A stretch of 6,405 bases of DNA from an uncultured Clostridium sp. (GTDB lineage: Bacteria > Bacillota > Clostridia > TANB77 > CAG-508): the NCBI GenBank assembly GCA_946008205.1, contig CAMGAZ010000088.1:1-6405 (forward strand), written 5' to 3'. This document shows, piece after piece, positions 1-6,405 of this stretch. The number at the start of each line of letters is the position of its first letter. The first letter of the stretch is position 1. The position numbers and the translations under genes were made by a program. The notes under the pieces are model-generated. The model was not told where the DNA came from. It searched no databases and saw only the letters and a list, made by a program, of their open reading frames with translations.

Positions 1-1149
1 ATAACGATCAGTGCCATTTAAAAGAGTATCATTAAAGGAAGAATATGAAATTATAGCCTTAGAAAAACGCTCGGGCCATACCCCATCATAATTAGCTACG
101 ATCTGACGCAAGGATGCACTATCTAACTCAGCGAAATCCTCGTCAAAGCGAAGCATTTCATTGCGCCACTTATGATCTACTACTAGAGCTCTAGGGCAAA
201 TTACTAAAACTGACTTAACCTCTGAGCGAGCCTCTAGTTCCTTTAAAATCAAACCAGCTTCAATGGTTTTACCTACACCAACGTCATCAGCAATCAATAT
301 ACGCTGTTCATCAGATTTTATCATCTTTAATGCCGGCCTAAATTGATAAGGAACAAAATCAATTCTTGCAGCATTTAGAGAATACAGGTTGCTTTTGCCA
401 GGATTATTGATTTGGTGCGCCGTCAACATCAGCTTTAGTTTATCCAAGGTAATTGTTTTGCTTACTTCAACAATTGCAGCATTCATTAGCTGCTCTTTAT
501 AAAATGGCTGCACTCCTTCGGGACCAAAAAACACCATGTATTTTTTACCGTTTATAGCAGTTACGTAGCCTTGTTTGCTTAGATCAGATTTGAGCTTGAC
601 CATAGAACCAACGTTGATATCATCATTTTGAACAACGACCGGCTCAACTGCATGTACCTCATCCATTAGAGTATGGTTAACAACTATGCTACCATTGTCG
701 TTTTCAATACTCATAATGAGGTTTTCCAAAGCATTTAGCTCTTTTGCTGGGCAATCAAAACTTTCTAACAGATTTTTTATAACCTCAAGATCTGCCAAAA
801 TGGTTTTTTTATTAATATCGGATGTAGAGACATGAGCCCATCTGTTCCTCACCTGCTGCATTTCAATAGCATTATTTCTATACTTTTTATTCAGAAACAC
901 AATACCAGCTAGAGAAAACCAGTTATTTAACAAAACCTTAAGGCTTGATGCCAAATCCAACCCAGTAATATCCTGTGCTGCCTTTGCCTCTAGGTTTGAG
1001 CGCTGAATAGGGGTTAAACTGGATAGTACCAAATCGTGCCACCAATTTTTAGTTATAGCCGGAAGATACTTTTGCAGCCATTTGGTTAATGTTCCATTTA
1101 GTATCAGCTCATATTTTGTTATTTCACTTACTATATCAGTCGAAATCAT
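1..1149 (-). CDS. HEPN (Swt1-type) domain-containing SNF2-family helicase, N-terminal part (cut by window edge)
   Basis: I translated this frame by hand. It is open for 383 codons from ATG at 1149 to the window edge, so the C-terminal part is missing. Residues about 1-140 are helical and carry R101-N-R-W-A-H106, the Rx4H active-site motif of HEPN domains. The surrounding QQVRNRWAH context resembles Swt1-type HEPN. Residues about 180-223 (VGSMVKLKSD, then GYVTAINGKKYMVFFGPEG and the FYKEQL end) look like a small Tudor/SH3-like barrel, as in HepA/RapA-type N-termini. The SNF2 ATPase then begins: FVPYQFRPAL at 265-274, Walker A DDVGVGKTIEAGLIL at 288-302 with K294, and motif Ia-like VLVICPRALV at 314-323. 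Motif II (DExH) and the second RecA lobe lie outside the window. SNF2 proteins are ATP-driven double-stranded DNA translocases, and HEPN domains are often RNases. The gene overlaps the upstream ATPase gene by 14 nt. DISARM DrmD-like or HepA-like helicases are possible relatives. I am sure of SNF2, fairly sure of HEPN, and unsure of system membership. Confidence 0.9.
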   Translation of the reverse strand, partial: MISTDIVSEITKYELILNGTLTKWLQKYLPAITKNWWHDLVLSSLTPIQRSNLEAKAAQDITGLDLASSLKVLLNNWFSLAGIVFLNKKYRNNAIEMQQVRNRWAHVSTSDINKKTILADLEVIKNLLESFDCPAKELNALENLIMSIENDNGSIVVNHTLMDEVHAVEPVVVQNDDINVGSMVKLKSDLSKQGYVTAINGKKYMVFFGPEGVQPFYKEQLMNAAIVEVSKTITLDKLKLMLTAHQINNPGKSNLYSLNAARIDFVPYQFRPALKMIKSDEQRILIADDVGVGKTIEAGLILKELEARSEVKSVLVICPRALVVDHKWRNEMLRFDEDFAELDSASLRQIVANYDGVWPERFSKAIISYSSFNDTLLNGTDRY

Positions 1150-4100
1150 CAAAAATCACTTCCTTGGACTTCTTTTTAGCCTTTTCCTCTTTATGGACAT
1201 CTCGCTTTGTTTTAGTTGTTATTTTGCTTTCAGCACCAAGAATGGCCTTCACTTTTGCAAAATGAGCACCAGTAAATTTTATAGTTTTTTGTACATCAGG
1301 AATGTCTATTTCAATAACACCCCATCCCTCTGGATTTGTAGTACTAATATCAGCTTTTAATTGTGCCATAATGCGGTTATTGCGACGCATGCTCCTATAA
1401 TCAGAAGCGCAATGTAAACACAGGCTTAGATACATTTCATCCCATGCGTAGCTAGGCTCGGGCACTATGCTAACCTTTTGGACATAGTTTCTATTAAACC
1501 TTTTCCCACACATTTGGCAAAAACAAGCATTGTCATCAATTCTACTTGAGTATTGATTATAAAGATATGCTTCAGGATAAATTGCCTCATTAGGCTGCCA
1601 AATAGTAACTTCTACAGGCTGGTAAATATTTGGATATTGCATTTTCCTATTAACTTGTCCCATAACAAAACTATAGCTACCAACTTTTTGACTAGGAAAA
1701 TCCTCTGGGCTAGCAACAGGCTCTGTTGAAACATTACGTCCTCTATAATATTCAAGTCCAAATTCTTCTACTAGTTCATCACTAATAACACCCTGACCAA
1801 TCATCCCCACAAGTATATCATATCTATTTTTTAAATCATTATCCAAGATATCCTGAATATCGTCTGCATCCATATTATCTAAAAACAAACCATCATAATC
1901 CTCAAATGTAACATTATCAATATCAGGACATCCCAAATACCTGGCTAAATCAAGGTAATCGTCATGGATAAGCAGATTTTGTATTGCTTGACCATAGAAT
2001 ATCTTATTCTTATCAGAAACAAATTTTCTACCACGACTATACTCATTGCTTTGCATTTTCATCGGAATTTCGTTCAGTAGTCCTAATAATGTATATCTAC
2101 ACTTAATAAATGAACTACGATTGGTATCATATTCAGATTTTAAGTATGACGCTATCTTAGCCATATCATTGTCGTGTTCTATCATGTATACAAGGTTATC
2201 CTGATATACCTTATCAAGTACCTGTTGAGTTAAAGGTGGAATGGCATATTTAGGACTCAAAATACGATTTGCCATTTCCACAGGCATCTTCTCAGAATCA
2301 AGAACTTTAATTTGCCGCTCTGAAATTTTAGATACATGGTGATATATGGTTCCCTCCGCAGCAGAAATATAAATAGTCACTACAAGATTATCTATTCTTT
2401 CACGTATAGGAAATATCGGCATACTAGCAATTAATGGAGCAATTTTTTCATTTCTATTAAATGCATACTGTGGATTACCCAGATACTTGTAAAGAGCACT
2501 TTGTAGCTTAGGTTGATAAACAAAAGCATTTACATATTTTTTAATAAAACTAATGCTCTTTTCGTGAGGAATGAATTCACAGCCGAGATACTGTAACAAG
2601 CCGTTGTATTGACTTTTATTCATGGAATTAATAATAGTTGTTCCCAGCTCATCTCCAGTATTACGGTTTTCCAAAATAAATTCGGCTACGACATCTGGAA
2701 TAACCTTACAATTGCCACGACTAGCACTTACCCAAACATTTTCATGGATAAGGCAAGGCAGTACTTGTAATTTTTTCAGTTTATCCAGCCATGGAACATC
2801 GTTTAAATATGAACTCTCAAAAACACTGAAGCTTACTTCGTTATTTTGGCTCTTGTAGCCAGCAAACTGCAAAACATCAATGCCGTACTCCTCTTTCTTA
2901 TCTTCCATAAAGCGTGCAAGTGCGTTATAAAAAGCTGCACGGATATAATTATTCCATTGGTTCTGCAGCAAGCCATCCCTTGCTGTCGTAAGCTCAAATG
3001 GAGCATCTATGATAAGAGAAATATTAGTTTGAACTTCTGTAGGTAATCCCGAATATAGGAATCTTTTTTCCGGTTTATAATCCTTGGAAGTATAAAAATT
3101 GATGCTCTGCTCAGGAGAAATTCTCCTATGTCCATCGCTTCTTTCTTTAATTGCATTCTGGTCATTCACTTTAAAACTATAAGTATATTTATTAAACTTC
3201 TTAATCTCACCATTGACAACAATTACACGCTTATCATCAACATCATTAATATCAATAATGGTATCACCGATTTCGATATGCTTTAATTTCTTCAAGCAAA
3301 TACACAATTGGAGAATTTTATCACTACTAGGTAACTCGTAATCAGGATCCTTCATTGTAAATCTCATCACGGTACCACTAAGTTCATTCATTGGAGTACA
3401 TTTATTAGGTACTGTTGGTTTATCACTTGTTAATATAAAATCAAATCCATTACTATGAATAGTTACTTTTTCTGCAACTTCAAAAACCGATTTAAAGCCT
3501 ATGCCTTTTTCACCAATCACATTGCCTGTTTGAATTTTTTTCTTAGTAGATTCACCAATGGCAGTAATAGAACGAACATTACTCTTGGTAAAACCAACCT
3601 CATTGTATCGCAAATCCAGCTTGCCATCTTTTAGTTCCATTTTTACAGTTGGAACCTCATCTTCCGGATAGGTACAATCATCAACATTCTGCAGCAGCTC
3701 ATTAATAAACCTATTCCTATTGCCACTTGCACTGTTGACTATCTTAATATAGCGTTTGTAAACAACAGGACCATAAGCATTCACTAAGCTGGAACGAACT
3801 GCCTGAAGTTTTTCAAGGTAATCAGCATTAGATAAAGTTTCAACCTCTTTAGAGTTTAATGTCTCGGTAGCCTGCCTTATACGCAAAACAGCCATGAATG
3901 TTTTATTTTTATCGTAAAAATCACAAAAGGCACCGAAAGCAGATAAAGCAGTAGCCTTATCTAAAACTACTCCATTGTTAGCGACAAAATAAAAGCCGTC
4001 AACACCAGTGTCAAGAACTAAAATATTTAAATTGATGGCTTTTAGATAGCTTATGAGTTTCGCATCCAAAGTTGAACCATCAATTAAACCTGATAATACT

Positions 4101-5941
4101 TTCTTCTGTTCAGCGGTCATACAGGGAATATCTTCATGAGCCATGACAATACTATTATGGTACCTCATAACAAAATCCCGGCCATATTTGGTAAACGCAT
4201 CCTTAAAGTTTTTGTGATGTGCAATGGATTTTATTTGTGCAGGCCTTATATAAAATCTAAACTTATTTGCATTTAATTCATCGATGATTTTTTGACTTGG
4301 AAGATCTACCAAAACATCTGCTATTTCATCAAAACGTAATTCATCTTGCCAAGCAAGCGACAAAAGTCTACTTGATACATCCCTTATTACTTCTACACCA
4401 TAAGCATCCATTTTAGGCAAAATACCATCAGATAAAGCACTAGGAACAAATAACTTTTTATGATGTCTCAAAAGTCTGTGTAGCACTTCTACCTTACACT
4501 TCAATTCTCCTTTTTCAATAAAAACAACGTTATTGGCACTATAGTACTTCCCATCATCAGAGATAAATATGCTTTCTTGTACTATACTTTCTCCTAATAG
4601 ACCACCAGTACAAATACACCTTACCTTATCATTAGAGCAATAAAAGAAGTAAGTGTTTTTCCTTGGGATATAAGAACATATTCTGTTTTTAACAATAGTA
4701 CACAGATGTCTATACACCGCTTTGACAAATATCTCAACATGCTCAATTGTAAATTTAAACCAACTATTGTACCCCTGAGGATCCACATATTCACGAGAGC
4801 CATCTAATTTGAAAGGCACATGCAGAACTACAGGAGCTTGGATTTCTATCTGTGTCGGTAAAAAAGAATACAGCAATCCCTTCTCGTTACCATAGTCAGA
4901 ATCCAATGGCATAATAGCAATTAAATCATGCCGTTTTCTCATAAACCTAGTATCTTCACCATATCTAGATTGGCATTCCTTACGACCGTACACGATGGGC
5001 ATAATATACCTAACACAGTTTATCTCTTGATTGATCTCAACATCATTACCAATGCCAGGCCTTCTTTGCTTCATGTTGACAGATACTTTTACGTTATCTT
5101 CAAATGCCATACCACAAATATTACCTGGGTTCTTTCTCTCCACGTTAAACTCAACATAGTCGAATCCATCCTGATAGATTTTCAAATGAGTCAATTTATT
5201 CAAAAACAAAATGGGATTTTGTTTTAATATGGCTTCTTTCTTCGCGTATGTGTTTGCTATGTTACTATATATGCTTCTTGCGGTATCCCTATCCGTAACT
5301 ATGGTCAATTTTGTTCCTTGTACTTCTTTAAAATCATCATAGAATGGGACAGGAACAATAATATTATCTTTTGTAAAATAAAATGAAAATCTGCCACTTT
5401 GGATGTATACCTTGTCGGCAATGCCAAATACAGATTTAAAACCTATGCCTTTTTCTCCTATTTCTACCTTCTCTTCAGAAACATTCTTTGCCGCTTCTGC
5501 AATACCAGTAATGGCAAACACATTAGCAGGCGTGAATCCTAACTCATTATATGTAAACACAATCTTTGCTGTATTTTCATTGCTTCTTTCAAAAAATACT
5601 TCTAGGTTACAATCGCTTATATCTTCATAGTCACAATCATCCACATTTTGAATTAGCTCATAGAGGAAACGCATTTTATTAGTATATACGCCGTCCTCAC
5701 CAACAGCAAGGAGGGAACCTAAGGTTTTCAAAAACTGGCTTCCTAATGTTTTCATGGACTCGTAACTAAAGGAACGACACTTTGCCAATAGCTCAATATA
5801 TTTTTTATGATCTGACATAGTTTGCAAATCATTTTTTTGAAATGCAGATAGCTTTTCCCTTAAGGCATCAGCACTATTTTTAGTAAGATCATTCGGGTCA
5901 ACATTCCCATATTTAATATATAGGTCGTCAATCTTAGTCAT
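1136..5941 (-). CDS. Giant sacsin/NOV-type protein with two tandem GHKL (Hsp90-like) ATPase modules and a C-terminal zinc-binding module
   Basis: The protein has 1601 residues, numbered here from the ATG at 5941. Module 1 has the N-box ELIQNVDD (E95, N99, D101, D102), then NELGF (132-136) and the G2 loop GEKGIGFKSVF (162-172). LYSFLPT (357-363) and VPFKLDGSRE (375-384) follow as the sensor-like end. Module 2 repeats the order: ELLQNVDD (E748, N752), NEVGF (780-784), AIGESTK, GEKGIGFKSVF (810-820), LYSGLPT and PFELTTARD (to about 989). The NExGF form replaces the usual DxGxG and is typical of the plant NOV/sacsin branch. Residues about 990-1450 contain no domain I recognise. C1475-x2-C1478 and C1508-x2-C1511 form a treble-clef-like zinc site, followed by a Lys-rich tail. 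There is no signal peptide or membrane segment, so it is probably cytosolic. An in-frame ATG at 5971 would add ten residues. I prefer 5941 because GGTGGGGGA lies 6 nt upstream and the predicted transcript starts near 5970. GHKL proteins bind ATP and dimerise to clamp or remodel a partner. The link to the helicase downstream suggests joint work on nucleic acid, possibly phage defence (inference). Confidence 0.92.
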   Translation of the reverse strand: MTKIDDLYIKYGNVDPNDLTKNSADALREKLSAFQKNDLQTMSDHKKYIELLAKCRSFSYESMKTLGSQFLKTLGSLLAVGEDGVYTNKMRFLYELIQNVDDCDYEDISDCNLEVFFERSNENTAKIVFTYNELGFTPANVFAITGIAEAAKNVSEEKVEIGEKGIGFKSVFGIADKVYIQSGRFSFYFTKDNIIVPVPFYDDFKEVQGTKLTIVTDRDTARSIYSNIANTYAKKEAILKQNPILFLNKLTHLKIYQDGFDYVEFNVERKNPGNICGMAFEDNVKVSVNMKQRRPGIGNDVEINQEINCVRYIMPIVYGRKECQSRYGEDTRFMRKRHDLIAIMPLDSDYGNEKGLLYSFLPTQIEIQAPVVLHVPFKLDGSREYVDPQGYNSWFKFTIEHVEIFVKAVYRHLCTIVKNRICSYIPRKNTYFFYCSNDKVRCICTGGLLGESIVQESIFISDDGKYYSANNVVFIEKGELKCKVEVLHRLLRHHKKLFVPSALSDGILPKMDAYGVEVIRDVSSRLLSLAWQDELRFDEIADVLVDLPSQKIIDELNANKFRFYIRPAQIKSIAHHKNFKDAFTKYGRDFVMRYHNSIVMAHEDIPCMTAEQKKVLSGLIDGSTLDAKLISYLKAINLNILVLDTGVDGFYFVANNGVVLDKATALSAFGAFCDFYDKNKTFMAVLRIRQATETLNSKEVETLSNADYLEKLQAVRSSLVNAYGPVVYKRYIKIVNSASGNRNRFINELLQNVDDCTYPEDEVPTVKMELKDGKLDLRYNEVGFTKSNVRSITAIGESTKKKIQTGNVIGEKGIGFKSVFEVAEKVTIHSNGFDFILTSDKPTVPNKCTPMNELSGTVMRFTMKDPDYELPSSDKILQLCICLKKLKHIEIGDTIIDINDVDDKRVIVVNGEIKKFNKYTYSFKVNDQNAIKERSDGHRRISPEQSINFYTSKDYKPEKRFLYSGLPTEVQTNISLIIDAPFELTTARDGLLQNQWNNYIRAAFYNALARFMEDKKEEYGIDVLQFAGYKSQNNEVSFSVFESSYLNDVPWLDKLKKLQVLPCLIHENVWVSASRGNCKVIPDVVAEFILENRNTGDELGTTIINSMNKSQYNGLLQYLGCEFIPHEKSISFIKKYVNAFVYQPKLQSALYKYLGNPQYAFNRNEKIAPLIASMPIFPIRERIDNLVVTIYISAAEGTIYHHVSKISERQIKVLDSEKMPVEMANRILSPKYAIPPLTQQVLDKVYQDNLVYMIEHDNDMAKIASYLKSEYDTNRSSFIKCRYTLLGLLNEIPMKMQSNEYSRGRKFVSDKNKIFYGQAIQNLLIHDDYLDLARYLGCPDIDNVTFEDYDGLFLDNMDADDIQDILDNDLKNRYDILVGMIGQGVISDELVEEFGLEYYRGRNVSTEPVASPEDFPSQKVGSYSFVMGQVNRKMQYPNIYQPVEVTIWQPNEAIYPEAYLYNQYSSRIDDNACFCQMCGKRFNRNYVQKVSIVPEPSYAWDEMYLSLCLHCASDYRSMRRNNRIMAQLKADISTTNPEGWGVIEIDIPDVQKTIKFTGAHFAKVKAILGAESKITTKTKRDVHKEEKAKKKSKEVIFDDFD
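1156..1165 (-). promoter_or_regulatory. Ribosome binding site of the HEPN-SNF2 gene
   Basis: On the minus strand AAGGAAGTGA matches the anti-Shine-Dalgarno complement AAGGAGGTGA at nine of ten positions. It lies 6 nt before the ATG at 1149. It sits inside the last codons of the upstream ATPase gene and fixes the start of the helicase gene, which would otherwise be ambiguous. The arrangement suggests translational coupling of the two genes. Confidence 0.85.
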
Positions 5942-5947
5942 ATTAAT

Positions 5948-5956
5948 TCCCCCACC
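5948..5956 (-). promoter_or_regulatory. Ribosome binding site of the double-GHKL ATPase gene
   Basis: On the minus strand GGTGGGGGA precedes the ATG at 5941; its GGGGG core ends 7 nt before the start codon. The two upstream in-frame ATGs (5959 and 5971) have no comparable purine-rich motif in front of them, so this site supports a 1601-residue protein rather than a 1607- or 1611-residue one. Confidence 0.65.
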
Positions 5957-5976
5957 CATATTTCTACACATTTACA

Positions 5977-6004
5977 AGTATAATAATTTGACATTTACTG
6001 CCAA
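5977..6004 (-). promoter_or_regulatory. Putative sigma-A-type promoter of the operon
   Basis: On the minus strand TTGGCA (5999-6004) is followed after 16 nt by TATACT (5977-5982). Each hexamer differs from consensus at one position. Transcription would begin near 5970 and give a leader of about 29 nt before the ATG at 5941. No other promoter is needed for the downstream gene, which overlaps. This is a consensus match only, with no experimental support. Confidence 0.6.
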
Positions 6005-6013
6005 ATCCCTCTA

Positions 6014-6038
6014 CCTGCTCCTAAAACATTTTAGCAGG
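6014..6038. repeat. Imperfect inverted repeat next to the -35 box
   Basis: On the plus strand CCTGC...TAAAA-CA-TTTTAGCAGG forms two arms that pair perfectly except for three extra bases (TCC) in the left arm. The repeat lies 10 nt upstream of the -35 hexamer. No T-run follows on either strand, so it does not look like an intrinsic terminator. It could be an operator for a dimeric regulator or a remnant of a palindrome. The function is unknown. Confidence 0.45.
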
Positions 6039-6041
6039 CCA

Positions 6042-6073
6042 CTACCACTACCATTTAAATCTACCACTACCAT
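6042..6073. repeat. Two 13-bp direct repeats (CTACCACTACCAT), 19-bp period
   Basis: CTACCACTACCAT occurs at 6042-6054 and again at 6061-6073 without mismatch, separated by TTAAAT. The repeats lie about 38-69 bp upstream of the -35 box of the operon promoter. The 19-bp period is close to two helical turns, so proteins bound to both copies would lie on about the same DNA face. A regulator-binding site is possible. A chance triplet-rich tract (CCACTA units) is the alternative. Confidence 0.5.
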
Positions 6074-6191
6074 AAGTATATCACTTCGATGCGTCAGAAG
6101 CTGTCTACCATCTCCACCCCAACGACAGGCGGTGGAAAAATTTAATTAACAAAAAATCCCTAAAGTACCAATCCCGAAGTTTCCAAAAACC

Positions 6192-6287
6192 TCAAAAAAC
6201 ACCACCATCTGCCCAATTAATAGTTTCTTTGAACTCCTTTGAAATTTTAGCCAAAAAATTTTCTCCACTCACAAAGACATTCCACAT
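6192..6287 (-). CDS. Doubtful 31-residue open frame, possible gene remnant
   Basis: The ATG at 6287 opens a frame of 31 codons that ends at TGA in 6192-6194. The peptide begins MWNVFVSGENFLAKIS and ends NWADGGVF; its composition is protein-like. No Shine-Dalgarno precedes it, and a TAG lies three codons upstream in frame. After the TGA the same frame stays open for about 28 more codons up to a TAG near 6106, which may indicate a decayed gene. I recognise no family. The opposite strand is also open here, so coding on this strand is uncertain. Confidence 0.15.
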   Translation of the reverse strand: MWNVFVSGENFLAKISKEFKETINWADGGVF

Positions 6288-6405
6288 TGTTAACTATTTA
6301 TTACGGTTATTGTTTTATAATTTTAGAGAAGATAAAACTTATATCTTTAATCCAGTAGAAAGGATGTCAAGAGAAAATTGGCAACATATTTTGTACGGAT
6401 GTCAA

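Larger units (their letters stand above)
5972..6405. other. Upstream intergenic region without a convincing gene
   Basis: These 434 bp lie before the operon. The proximal third holds the promoter, the inverted repeat and the direct repeats described separately. The distal part is strongly AT-rich. A plus-strand frame is open from 6076 to the window edge (110 codons) but has no ATG before 6364 and no ribosome binding site with usable spacing. It may be chance, a remnant, or the start of something beyond the edge. I see no tRNA, rRNA, CRISPR repeat, insertion-sequence end or clear intrinsic terminator. Confidence 0.5.

Noticed and set aside
1082..1360. Plus-strand frame of 92 codons
   Set aside because: It lies opposite the end of the ATPase gene and the start of the helicase gene, both well supported by motifs. 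Its translation is a hydrophobic, Ser/Phe-rich shadow.
4928..5630. Plus-strand frames at 4928-5227 and 5403-5630
   Set aside because: Both are antisense to GHKL module 1; the second covers its G2 loop. They show no binding site and no recognisable domain.
5942..5971. Longer ATPase reading frame starting at ATG 5971 (or 5959)
   Set aside because: Neither ATG has a Shine-Dalgarno. The predicted transcription start near 5970 would exclude the first, and the GGTGGGGGA site fits the ATG at 5941.
6011..6073. Minus-strand 20-codon frame starting MVVVDLNGSGSG as a leader peptide
   Set aside because: Its sequence is the direct translation of the GGTAGT-type repeats, it has no good ribosome binding site, and it ends upstream of the promoter.
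6039..6073. CRISPR array or iterons from the CCACTA-rich repeats
   Set aside because: There are only two 13-bp copies with a 6-bp gap; no spacer-sized intervals and no cas or replication gene are present.
6075..6083. Extended -10 promoter TGATATACT on the minus strand
   Set aside because: The hexamer is good but no -35 box lies at 16-18 nt, and the TTGGCA/TATACT pair nearer the gene is better.

Overview
The window is AT-rich bacterial DNA. Its Shine-Dalgarno sequences are strong (AAGGAAGTGA, GGTGGGGGA) and it has a sigma-A-type promoter, which suggests a low-GC Gram-positive host (Bacillota). That assignment is an inference from composition and signals only. Everything clearly coding lies on the minus strand, so the operon reads from right to left.

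Layout from right to left: (1) 5972-6405 holds no convincing gene. It contains a promoter (TTGGCA-16-TATACT), an imperfect inverted repeat beside the -35 box, a 13-bp direct repeat with a 19-bp period, and short open frames of doubtful status. (2) 5941-1136 encodes a 1601-residue protein with two complete sacsin/NOV-type GHKL (Hsp90-like) ATPase modules in tandem and a C-terminal CxxC...CxxC zinc-binding module. (3) 1149-1 encodes the first 383 residues of a SNF2-family helicase. It begins with a Swt1-type HEPN domain (RNRWAH motif), continues through a Tudor/SH3-like segment, and reaches Walker A and motif Ia. The window edge cuts it before the DExH box.

The two genes overlap by 14 nt, and the second has a near-perfect Shine-Dalgarno inside the end of the first, so they are probably co-transcribed and translationally coupled. 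A giant GHKL ATPase next to a HEPN-bearing SNF2 translocase resembles multi-gene anti-phage or restriction-like loci. GHKL ATPases and SNF2 helicases recur there, and HEPN domains often act as toxic RNases. The sacsin-type ATPase plus HEPN pairing also echoes the domain content of eukaryotic sacsin, here split over two proteins. I could not assign the pair to a named defence system from sequence alone. Further components may lie left of position 1. The defence role is inference; the domain content is read directly from the translation.
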